Shown in pieces: positions 7,949-15,578 of a DNA stretch of 64,000 bases (position 1 is the stretch's first letter; every line of letters begins with the position of its first letter). The DNA lies in NCBI GenBank assembly GCA_964291505.2, contig OZ220216.1, forward strand, positions 1,612,001-1,676,000, given 5' to 3'. The notes under the pieces are model-generated. The model was given only the letters and a program-made list of their open reading frames with translations, did no database searches and had not been told where the DNA came from. Origin of the DNA: Kistimonas sp964291505. GTDB lineage: Bacteria > Pseudomonadota > Gammaproteobacteria > Pseudomonadales > Endozoicomonadaceae. The position numbers and the translations under genes are program-made.

Positions 7949-10108
7949 ATGGATTCGTCATCACCTCAATCAGCTGCTGTTGCCGATCAAGACCGGTTTA
8001 CGGACCCGTTGTTACTTTGTCTTGTCAAAATGTGCCGACTCTATGACAAGGCAGACAGTGTAGAGGCAATTACAGCAGGTTTGCCGCTGGCGGATGAAGC
8101 GTTCACTGTTGATCTGTTTAACAGGGCTGCTGAACAGGTTGGATTTGTTACACGAAAAATTCGCAAGCAATTGCTCGATATTCCTCGTTTGGCCTGCCCC
8201 GCGGTGTTGTTGCTAAAAAATGGTCAGGCCTGTGTCTTAATGGATATCAATCACAAAGAGCAGGTGGCCAGTGTCGTGATGCCATCGGTCAGTGATGATA
8301 TCCAAGATATCGAGTTTGAGCGGTTCGCTGAGGAATATCGCGGTGTCATGCTGTTGCTCAAGCAGAAGCACCGGTTTGATGAACGCTCACCCTCGGTACT
8401 GGATGATAATGGCAAGCATTGGTTCTGGAGTGCGCTGACGGTTTCGCTACCGCTGTATAAAAGTGTGCTGCTGACATCGATCATGATTAATTTCCTGGCC
8501 ATTGTCAGCCCGATCTTTGTTATGAATGTCTATGACAGAGTCGTACCCAATAATGCCTTTGAGACGCTCTGGGTGCTGGTTACCGGTGTCCTGATTGCCT
8601 TCGGATTCGATTTTCTGGTCAAGTGGTTGCGTTTTTATGCACTCGATAAGGCAGGGAAGAAGGCTGATATCATTTTGTCGTCCAGGATCATGAGTCAGGT
8701 TCTTGGGCTGGAAATGACGTCAAGGCCAAGTTCTGTAGGGTCCTTTGCCAGAAGTATGCAGGATTTTGAGAGTATTCGGGATTTCATTGCCTCTTCAACG
8801 ATTGCCAGTCTGATTGATATACCCTGCGCCATCATTATTTTAACCGTCATCGGGATCCTAGGTGGATGGCTGGTGGTGATACCCATCGTGGCGATGATAT
8901 TGATTGTTGCCTATTGCTTGATTATTCAGCCAGCCTTACGCAGTTCTATCGAAAAAACCTACCGTTCCTCATCCGCAAAAAATGCCACGCTCATTGAAAG
9001 TTTAATCGGACTGGAAACGATTCAGCTATACGGTGCGGAATCTAAAATCCAACATGAGTGGGAGAAGCATATTGGGTTCCTAGCGAAATGGGGCGTCAAG
9101 AGCAAGATGCTGAGCCATTCTACCTCTATGGTAGCGGGTTTTATTCAGCAATGTAGCACTGTGGTTTTGATCGCAACGGGTGTCTATCTGATTGCTGAAC
9201 ATACTCTGTCAATGGGGGCGCTCATTGCCTGTAACATGCTGGCAGGCCGGAGTATGGCACCCATGTCGCAGTTGGTCAGTCTATTGACCCGTTTTTACCA
9301 GTCCAAAACGGCACTGGCTGGTCTGGACAACATCATGAACATGCCCAAAAGGCGCAGTCCAGACAGGCAGTATGTTAACTTGGAAAATATCACGGGGGAC
9401 CTGGAGCTGGAACAGGTGACCTTCGCGTATCCTGACCAAAAACTGAACACCCTTGAAGACATTACGCTTTCTATCAAGGCGGGTGAAAAGGTCGGGATTA
9501 TCGGCCGCATAGGGTCAGGAAAATCGACCCTTGGGAAAATGTTGCTGGGGCTTTATCCGCCGAGTAGTGGCTTGATCCGTCTTGATGGTCTCGATGTAAC
9601 GCTCATGGATCCGGTTGCCTTGCGTAAGGCGGTTGGCTGTGTCCCACAGGATATTAACCTGTTCTATGGCACGGTCCGGGAAAATATCACTCTGGGTGCG
9701 GGCGCGGTTGATGATGAAACCGTTGTCAGGGCAGCCAAAATGGCGGGCGTCACAGACTTTACCAACATTCATCCGGAAGGGATGGATATGCCGGTCACAG
9801 AGCGTGGTGCGAACCTGTCAGGTGGTCAGCGACAGGCGATTGCTGTTGCCAGAGCCTTTATGCACGATCCTTCCATCATGGTGCTGGATGAGCCCACCAG
9901 CTCCATGGATCACAAGTCTGAACAGCTCATCAAGGATCAACTGCAAACGTATTGCAGCAATAAAACACTCGTACTCGTTACTCACCGGATGTCATTACTG
10001 GATCTTGTTGAACGTCTGATTGTGATTGATCGGGGACGAATTGTTGCGGATGGCCCGAAAGGTCAGGTCATGGAAGCGTTAAAACACGGGAAAATTGTCA
10101 TCAGTTAG
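7949..10108 (+). CDS. Type I secretion ABC transporter, LapB-like permease/ATPase
   Basis: 719-aa inner-membrane exporter. An N-terminal C39-peptidase-like domain (about residues 15-145) appears degenerate: I see no catalytic Cys-Gln pair in the usual place, so it probably recognises the substrate without cutting it. Six membrane helices follow (about 165-440). The ATPase domain has Walker A GRIGSGKST near residue 520, signature LSGGQRQ near 623, Walker B IMVLDEP and the H-loop in LVTHR. The closest known relatives are LapB/RtxB-type exporters of large adhesins. It starts a three-gene operon with a membrane fusion protein and a TolC-type channel. Confidence 0.9.
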   Translation: MDSSSPQSAAVADQDRFTDPLLLCLVKMCRLYDKADSVEAITAGLPLADEAFTVDLFNRAAEQVGFVTRKIRKQLLDIPRLACPAVLLLKNGQACVLMDINHKEQVASVVMPSVSDDIQDIEFERFAEEYRGVMLLLKQKHRFDERSPSVLDDNGKHWFWSALTVSLPLYKSVLLTSIMINFLAIVSPIFVMNVYDRVVPNNAFETLWVLVTGVLIAFGFDFLVKWLRFYALDKAGKKADIILSSRIMSQVLGLEMTSRPSSVGSFARSMQDFESIRDFIASSTIASLIDIPCAIIILTVIGILGGWLVVIPIVAMILIVAYCLIIQPALRSSIEKTYRSSSAKNATLIESLIGLETIQLYGAESKIQHEWEKHIGFLAKWGVKSKMLSHSTSMVAGFIQQCSTVVLIATGVYLIAEHTLSMGALIACNMLAGRSMAPMSQLVSLLTRFYQSKTALAGLDNIMNMPKRRSPDRQYVNLENITGDLELEQVTFAYPDQKLNTLEDITLSIKAGEKVGIIGRIGSGKSTLGKMLLGLYPPSSGLIRLDGLDVTLMDPVALRKAVGCVPQDINLFYGTVRENITLGAGAVDDETVVRAAKMAGVTDFTNIHPEGMDMPVTERGANLSGGQRQAIAVARAFMHDPSIMVLDEPTSSMDHKSEQLIKDQLQTYCSNKTLVLVTHRMSLLDLVERLIVIDRGRIVADGPKGQVMEALKHGKIVIS

Positions 10109-10118
10109 CCTGATAATC

Positions 10119-11573
10119 ATGAGCACATTACGAGAAAAGCTAGGTCAGATCATTGAGTGTACAGCAACCCGGCTGAAGGCATGGACCCTCTGGCTGGTGA
10201 TGCTTCCTGTCAGCTTTATAAAAAAGCTAATTAATAACCCTCGGGCAATCAAAAACTTTTTTTCCCGCTCGGAAGAAAGTGATTTTAAGTCAGAGTCCAT
10301 CGAAGTATCGCTGCAGGATTCCTCGTATGTCACGGTTTTTGTCAGTGTGACCGGTACCGCATTGATCGTCATCGCTCTGATCTGGGCTTCTTACGCTGAG
10401 CTGGATGAGATTACTCGTGGTGCTGGCACAGTGATTCCCTCGTCCCGGTTGCAGGTCGTTGAAAACCTGGAAGGGGGGATTATCAAAAAAATCTACGTGA
10501 AGGATGGTGATCAGGTACGAGCCGGGCAACCGCTTTTGCAGTTGGATGATGTTCATTTCACCGCCAAGTTTCGTGAGAATGAGCTGGAATATTTCAGTGA
10601 GTTTGCCAAAGTGGTGCGTCTTGAGGCTGAAGTGAATGGTGAAAGCCTTAACTTTCCCGAAGATCTGAGCGGTTACCTGGAATACATTCACCGTGAACGC
10701 GATTTTTATGATAGCCGCAAACGCACCCTTGATCAGGGCTGGATGATTGCCGAACAGGAAGTCGCTAAAATTTATCAGGAGCTTGCGTCCATGAAGGCGA
10801 AGCATTCCCACCTTGAAAAAAGTTATGCATTAATGAAAAAGGAATATGACCTCACCAAGCCCATGGCTGAAGAGGGGGTTGTATCCAAGGTTCAACTGCT
10901 GCGGCTGGAACAGAAGGTCAGTGAGATCGAAAGCCAGTTAGCGGATGCTACACATTCTATTCCCAAGCTGGAAGCTGCATGGAGCCAGGCGCAGGGTAAG
11001 CGGGAGGAGCTTGGTCTTCAGTTTCGTGAAAAGGCTATCGATGAGCTCAAGACCGCTGAGTTAAAACTGGCACAGTTAACGGTTAACCGGAATTCGCTGA
11101 AAGACCGGGTGTCCAGAACGATCGTTCGATCACCGGTGGACGGCGTAGTGAAGAAAATCCATATCAATACGATTGGTGGTGTGGTTGATCCCGGCATGGA
11201 ACTGGTTGATATCATTCCGGTGGATGACTCCTTGCTGGTTGAAGTCAAGGTGCCTGCAAAGGATATTGCCTTTATGCGACAGGACCTGAAGGCAATGGTC
11301 CGTTTTACTGCGTATGATTTCACGGTATACGGCGGGCTGACGGGGGAAGTGGTCCATGTCAGCCCGGATGCTCTCGAGGAAGAAGACGGTAGTTATTATT
11401 ACCTGGCCGAGGTCAGAACAGAAAAATCCTATTTCGGAACCAACGAAAAACAGTTGCCTATCATTCCCGGGATGCAAGCTGAAGTCGATATTATGACGGG
11501 TAAGAAAACCGTTCTGGAATATTTAATGAAACCGATCCTAAGAGCCAGAAAAGTGGCGCTGACAGAACGATAA
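10119..11573 (+). CDS. Type I secretion membrane fusion protein (HlyD/LapC family)
   Basis: 484-aa periplasmic adaptor linking the ABC exporter to the outer-membrane channel. There is a short cytoplasmic N-terminus, one membrane helix near residues 75-95 (VFVSVTGTALIVIALIWASY), a lipoyl half-motif (VVENLEGGIIKKIYVKDGDQV), a long alpha-helical hairpin (about 150-310) and a second lipoyl half (TIVRSPVDGVVKKI). ATG at 10119 lies 10 nt past the upstream stop; a TTG at 10095 would overlap that gene. Neither shows a strong ribosome binding site, which fits translational coupling. Confidence 0.9.
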   Translation: MSTLREKLGQIIECTATRLKAWTLWLVMLPVSFIKKLINNPRAIKNFFSRSEESDFKSESIEVSLQDSSYVTVFVSVTGTALIVIALIWASYAELDEITRGAGTVIPSSRLQVVENLEGGIIKKIYVKDGDQVRAGQPLLQLDDVHFTAKFRENELEYFSEFAKVVRLEAEVNGESLNFPEDLSGYLEYIHRERDFYDSRKRTLDQGWMIAEQEVAKIYQELASMKAKHSHLEKSYALMKKEYDLTKPMAEEGVVSKVQLLRLEQKVSEIESQLADATHSIPKLEAAWSQAQGKREELGLQFREKAIDELKTAELKLAQLTVNRNSLKDRVSRTIVRSPVDGVVKKIHINTIGGVVDPGMELVDIIPVDDSLLVEVKVPAKDIAFMRQDLKAMVRFTAYDFTVYGGLTGEVVHVSPDALEEEDGSYYYLAEVRTEKSYFGTNEKQLPIIPGMQAEVDIMTGKKTVLEYLMKPILRARKVALTER

Positions 11574-11688
11574 AAAGGAACACTGTTTTTATCCGATAGT
11601 TATTTTAGGTGTTTATATATTTTTTGATAGTGATGTGTGCGTTGTTTGATGAATAAGGAGTAAGCGTTCTGCACTTCAGGGAGTTCGT

Positions 11689-13005
11689 ATGATTAACAGG
11701 CGCTTAACAATACGAGGTCTGTCAATTTGGCTGCTATCAGCCTGGATTGCATCTTCCAGTGCGACAACGTTGGAGGACGTGATTCTTATTACCCTGAAAG
11801 AACATCCTGATATTCTTGCCGCTAAAAGCCGTGTAACAACTGAAAGTCTTAAAGCCGATCAAAGTGAAGCCGGTTTGTATCCCACCATGGATGTCAGTGC
11901 TGCCATTGGTGTTCAGAGAAAGGATAGCCCCAGTACTCGGAGTAATGGTAATGATAAAGACAATATAGAACGTAATGAGTCGTCTCTTATTGTTAGGCAA
12001 AATGTGTTTAAGGGGTTCGAAACCGTCCGACGGATGGAACAATATGACCATGGTTCCAAGGCCAGAGAATTTGAATCATTAAATACACAGGGCTCTATTG
12101 CTCTGAAGGTCGCTGAAGTTTTTATCGGTGTTCTGGAGAAGCAGAAGCAGCTTGAACTGGCTGAAAATAACCGCGATCTTCATGAAAAAACTAAGAAACA
12201 AATCACCAGTTTGTTTAATCAGGGGTTGGCGAGCGAATCTGATCTGGCTCAGATAAGTGGTCGAACATCACAATCGAGAGCGTTTGTTGTAGGTGCAAAA
12301 AGTGAATTAGACAGAGCGCTTAGTAGTTATATTTCGGTGGTTAACCGCAAAGCAGATAATTTGCTGATGCCAAAGGTGTTCAAGCTTGGTTTCAAGACTT
12401 TGGATCAGGCGATGAACCAGTTGGATGCGCACCCTTTAATGCGCGCATCTCAGGAACAGGTTAACAGTGCGGATGCTGCTTATCAGGCTAGCCTTAGTGT
12501 CTACTACCCCAGTGTGAATGTTGAATTTACCCATCAGCGAACCCGTGATGCGGACGGTGTGACAGGTCATGATGAAAGCTCTGTGGCCAAATTGAGTATG
12601 TCATACAATTTGTACCGTGGTGGTGGTGATCAGGCATTGGTGGGGCAGGCGGCATCGCAAGCGCAGCTAATTCGTGCAGAAAGACAGAAAACGCATCGAC
12701 GACTTGTGCTTGAGCTCAAGCAGGCGTGGTATCTGTACGAATCATTAACGCAGCAAAAGCCCTATTTACAGGAGCACGTTAATAACAGTATTAAAACACT
12801 GAATGCTTACACCAAGCAGTTTGATCTTGGGCAGCGTACTCTGGTGGATGTTCTGAATACGGCGACGGAGTTATATCAAGCCAGAAAAACATTTGTCAGG
12901 CATGAATTCGATATCATGTTGTCAAAGTACCGCTTACTGAATGCTGCGGGCCAATTAATGGAGCGGCTCAAGTTTTCTGTGACTCAAAATAAAAAAGAAG
13001 GCTGA
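11689..13005 (+). CDS. TolC-family outer membrane channel of the type I secretion system
   Basis: 438-aa outer-membrane efflux protein with a signal peptide (about residues 1-26, ending SSSA). Two OEP repeats follow. Typical signs are LEDVILITLKEHPDI at the mature start and YNLYRGGGDQALVGQA plus LGQRTLVDVLNT in the second half. It belongs to the AggA/LapE-like group. A 115-bp gap separates it from the adaptor gene. No RTX or adhesin gene follows; the next gene is convergent mdh. Confidence 0.88.
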   Translation: MINRRLTIRGLSIWLLSAWIASSSATTLEDVILITLKEHPDILAAKSRVTTESLKADQSEAGLYPTMDVSAAIGVQRKDSPSTRSNGNDKDNIERNESSLIVRQNVFKGFETVRRMEQYDHGSKAREFESLNTQGSIALKVAEVFIGVLEKQKQLELAENNRDLHEKTKKQITSLFNQGLASESDLAQISGRTSQSRAFVVGAKSELDRALSSYISVVNRKADNLLMPKVFKLGFKTLDQAMNQLDAHPLMRASQEQVNSADAAYQASLSVYYPSVNVEFTHQRTRDADGVTGHDESSVAKLSMSYNLYRGGGDQALVGQAASQAQLIRAERQKTHRRLVLELKQAWYLYESLTQQKPYLQEHVNNSIKTLNAYTKQFDLGQRTLVDVLNTATELYQARKTFVRHEFDIMLSKYRLLNAAGQLMERLKFSVTQNKKEG

Positions 13006-13032
13006 TAAATATACATTCCTACTTGAGATAAA

Positions 13033-13055
13033 TTGGCCCGTATGGATCGGGCCAA
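13033..13055. terminator. Hairpin between convergent tolC-like gene and mdh
   Basis: Perfect 8-bp stem TTGGCCCG / CGGGCCAA with a 7-nt loop, placed between the stops of two convergent genes. On the plus strand ATGTTTGATTT follows. It probably terminates both. Confidence 0.65.
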
Positions 13056-13064
13056 ATGTTTGAT

Positions 13065-14144
13065 TTAAATCCGATCGTTGATTTTTCTTGGGCCAAGATA
13101 GTGTTCAGACGCGTTTTCGTTGGCAGTCTGAGCAGGTTGCGATTCAAGTTTTTGCAGAAAATTAGCCGGAATAAGGTGTCTGATGGCATCCCTTTCTTCC
13201 AGCAGTTCCTGTTCTGTGATTTTGAAATAATCCCTTGAAAGGTCATTCAGTGTCAGGCCGTTAATGATCTGGTACCGGCCATAATTGCATCGTACTGGGT
13301 AGGAGAAGAAAATCCCTTTCTCAACATCATAGCTACCATCACTCATCACACTCATGCTGACATAGTCGTTCTGTCGCGTGCCGTGCACCCAGTCGTGCAT
13401 ATGGTCGATAATGGCTTGTGCCGCAGAAGAGGTGCTTGAATGCCCGCACACCTGAATGATTTCAGCCCCTCGCTTTTGAATACGGGGAATGTAGGTGTTT
13501 CGATACCACTCTGTATCAATCTGAGGCATGACTGGATTTCCATGCATCATGGCATGGTGGAGGTCAGGGTACATGGTGGGCGAATGATTGCCCCAGATGA
13601 TGACTTTCCGAATATCCTGTGGGTTGCAGGATTTTTTGCTGGCCAGAATGCCGACCGCGCGGTTGTGATCCAGACGTGTCAGCGCGCTGAATTGCGTCGG
13701 GCTCAAGTCGGGGGCGTTGCTGCAGGCAATTAACGCATTGGTGTTGGCTGGGTTGCCGACGACCACCACTCTGACATCCGGGTTGGCGTAGCGATTGATC
13801 GCCTGGCCCTGTACGGAAAATATCTCGGCATTTGCCGTCAGTAAGTCACTACGCTCCATGCCCTGAACGCGGGGTTTGGCGCCGATGAGAATCGCATAGT
13901 GGGCGCCGGAAAAACCGCTGTCTGGGTTGTCATGCAGACTGATCGAATGCATCAATGGATAGGCACAGTCTTCCAGTTCCATGGCTATGCCCCGAAGAGC
14001 ATCAATAGCCTGGGGCACTTCGATCAATTGGAGATAAACCGGCTGGTCGTTACCAAACATGTCGCCGGCGGCGATCCTGAAGAGCAGGGCTCGGCTGATG
14101 CTTCCCGCTGCGCCGGTAACTGCGACACGCACAGGTTTCTTCAT
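13065..14144 (-). CDS. mdh: Malate dehydrogenase, cytosolic-type
   Basis: 359-aa NAD-dependent enzyme interconverting malate and oxaloacetate. The Rossmann motif is VAVTGAAGSIS (GAAGQI in most relatives). Substrate and catalytic sites are intact: GAKPRVQGMERSDLL, VVGNPANTNAL, TRLDHNRA, and the proton-relay His in WGNHSPTMYPD. Start chosen at the ATG at 14144, which gives the standard MKKPVRVAV N-terminus; the open frame extends upstream to 14195. The sequence drifts from familiar relatives after residue 220 (QVCGHSSTSSAAQA where RGASSAASAANA is common) and has a C-terminal tail of about 35 residues. Isofunctional with high likelihood, possibly a divergent copy. Confidence 0.88.
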   Translation of the reverse strand: MKKPVRVAVTGAAGSISRALLFRIAAGDMFGNDQPVYLQLIEVPQAIDALRGIAMELEDCAYPLMHSISLHDNPDSGFSGAHYAILIGAKPRVQGMERSDLLTANAEIFSVQGQAINRYANPDVRVVVVGNPANTNALIACSNAPDLSPTQFSALTRLDHNRAVGILASKKSCNPQDIRKVIIWGNHSPTMYPDLHHAMMHGNPVMPQIDTEWYRNTYIPRIQKRGAEIIQVCGHSSTSSAAQAIIDHMHDWVHGTRQNDYVSMSVMSDGSYDVEKGIFFSYPVRCNYGRYQIINGLTLNDLSRDYFKITEQELLEERDAIRHLIPANFLQKLESQPAQTANENASEHYLGPRKINDRI

Positions 14145-14199
14145 AGGGAGATTAACCTTCGTTGAAGTGAAACGGGCAGGAGGAAGTGTAGTCAAGAGA

Positions 14200-14228
14200 A
14201 CAGGGTAGTCATTGGATGACTACCCTGT
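14200..14228 (-). terminator. Terminator downstream of the universal stress protein gene
   Basis: Perfect 13-bp stem (14200-14212 with 14216-14228) around a TGG loop. On the minus strand the stem is followed by TCTCTTG; on the plus strand by TTTTA. The only transcript ending here is the minus-strand usp gene. Confidence 0.75.
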
Positions 14229-14246
14229 TTTTAAGCAATGCGGGGG

Positions 14247-14681
14247 TTATTTGCCAACGCGAACGGCCAGCACATCACAGGTAGCGCCGTGGAGAATGCT
14301 GGTGGATGTTGATCCCAGGATCAGCGCCAATCCATGTCGACCATGACTGCCAACGACAATCAGATCAATATCATGTTCTTCGGCAATGCGATGCACTTCC
14401 CGTTCGGGGCGACCGTATACCACATGCTGATCGCCTTTTTCGATATTGATCTTGCCAGCCAGTTTGTTGATACGCTCGCGGGCTTGCTGGGTGATCTCAT
14501 CCTGCAGGGTGGTCAGGTCGAGGGGAATATCGCTGCCGTAGGCGACACTGAGGGGTTCCACGACATGGACCAGGGTCAGCCGGGCGTCATTGGCTTCGGC
14601 GATGGCCTGGGCCTTGTTCAGCACTTCATCAGCTTCCTCGGTCAGGTCGACAGCTACCAGAACGTGCTTGTACAGGCTCAT
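14247..14681 (-). CDS. Universal stress protein, UspA family
   Basis: 144-aa cytoplasmic UspA-fold protein. It starts KHVLVAVDLTEEADEVL, the usual first strand and loop, and ends with the nucleotide-binding pattern GSHGRHGLALILGSTSTSIL (G-2x-G-9x-G-S/T), so ATP binding is likely. Members support survival under starvation or redox stress; the exact role is unknown. ATG at 14681 has AAGGAA about 8 nt upstream. It is monocistronic, with its own terminator. Confidence 0.9.
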   Translation of the reverse strand: MSLYKHVLVAVDLTEEADEVLNKAQAIAEANDARLTLVHVVEPLSVAYGSDIPLDLTTLQDEITQQARERINKLAGKINIEKGDQHVVYGRPEREVHRIAEEHDIDLIVVGSHGRHGLALILGSTSTSILHGATCDVLAVRVGK

Positions 14682-14817
14682 TGTATGTTCCTTCTTCGGT
14701 TCGTAAAGAGGCTGTTCCTGATGTCTATCCGCCCGATTTTGCCGGCAGGCCTTGCCCGAAACCGAGACATGCAGGCAGACTTACATCAACATACTAAAAC
14801 AAAATGCTGAGAAGTGT

Positions 14818-15267
14818 ATGACCTGGCTCATAGTTTTACTGATTTTGGCGGTGATTGCAGGGAATCTGATGTGGCTGATGCCATCAAAGCGGGAACGCCA
14901 GCAGATGGCATTTCGACAGGCGGCCTTCACAAAAAAAATGAACGTCAGTGAGTACAAGGATCTGGAGAAACTCCCGGATGCCTGTGATCCAGAGGTTCAC
15001 TGGATGGAGTACGTCCTCTCAACCGAAAGTTCTTTGAATATTCATGTGCCTATTGTTCTTCAGCGTAAGACAAATGATGCCTGGTTATTACCGGATGCCC
15101 TGAACCATCAGGCTATTGCTGGATTACTGGAAGAACTCCCATCCGGTGTTGTCCAGATTATCATCCGGCAAATGAGCGTGGTGGCTTTGTGGGATGAGCG
15201 GGGCGATAAGAATACTGTTGATCAGCTTCATACTGTTCTGACTTCACTTCGAGATGCTTATCTCTGA
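14818..15267 (+). CDS. Uncharacterised small membrane-anchored protein
   Basis: 149-aa protein with one N-terminal membrane helix (about residues 2-22, TWLIVLLILAVIAGNLMWLM), a basic KRERQQ stop-transfer segment, and a soluble domain of about 110 residues. I recognise no motif in that domain. ATG at 14818 is chosen because it begins directly before the helix; an earlier in-frame ATG at 14752 lacks support. It is divergent from usp and upstream of fadBA but separated from fadB by about 310 bp, so it is probably independent. Confidence 0.65.
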   Translation: MTWLIVLLILAVIAGNLMWLMPSKRERQQMAFRQAAFTKKMNVSEYKDLEKLPDACDPEVHWMEYVLSTESSLNIHVPIVLQRKTNDAWLLPDALNHQAIAGLLEELPSGVVQIIIRQMSVVALWDERGDKNTVDQLHTVLTSLRDAYL

Positions 15268-15578
15268 GCTATTGAATGTTAATAACAATCATGCAGAAGC
15301 CTGTGAAGAGAGCTGCTATTTTGCAGGGCATTCTGTTCGGTTGATATTTCTGAGAATGTCGGTAAATACCTAAATCACCCTTGACATTACGTAGCTTTTC
15401 CTTGAAGGTTTCACACCGGATTCAAACGGTCGTATGAATTGCATACGGCTCTTTGTCAGAACACGAACAGGTAGCCAGGGAATGGCAGTGAAAAAATCCT
15501 TCAATGCCCGGTGCGGACCTCGGCTGCAGCGGGTTGTTGTACAGGCCTAGAGTGTCGCACAAACGTGGAGAAACGTTC
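15268..15578 (+). promoter_or_regulatory. fadBA promoter region
   Basis: 311-bp spacer. It holds a plausible sigma70 promoter, TTCACA at 15410-15415 and TATGAA at 15433-15438 with a 17-bp gap, and the PsrA-like site listed separately. GGAG at 15567-15570 serves fadB. Confidence 0.55.
15423..15436 (+). promoter_or_regulatory. Probable PsrA operator of fadBA
   Basis: CAAACGGTCGTATG fits the known PsrA pattern (G/C)AAAC-N2-4-GTTT(G/C) with one mismatch in the second arm. It overlaps the spacer and -10 hexamer of the candidate fadBA promoter, as expected for a repressor site. Confidence 0.6.

Noticed and set aside
12005..12025. GGTTCGAAACC resembling a tRNA T-arm
   Set aside because: Lies inside the TolC-like coding frame with no matching acceptor stem or anticodon arm.
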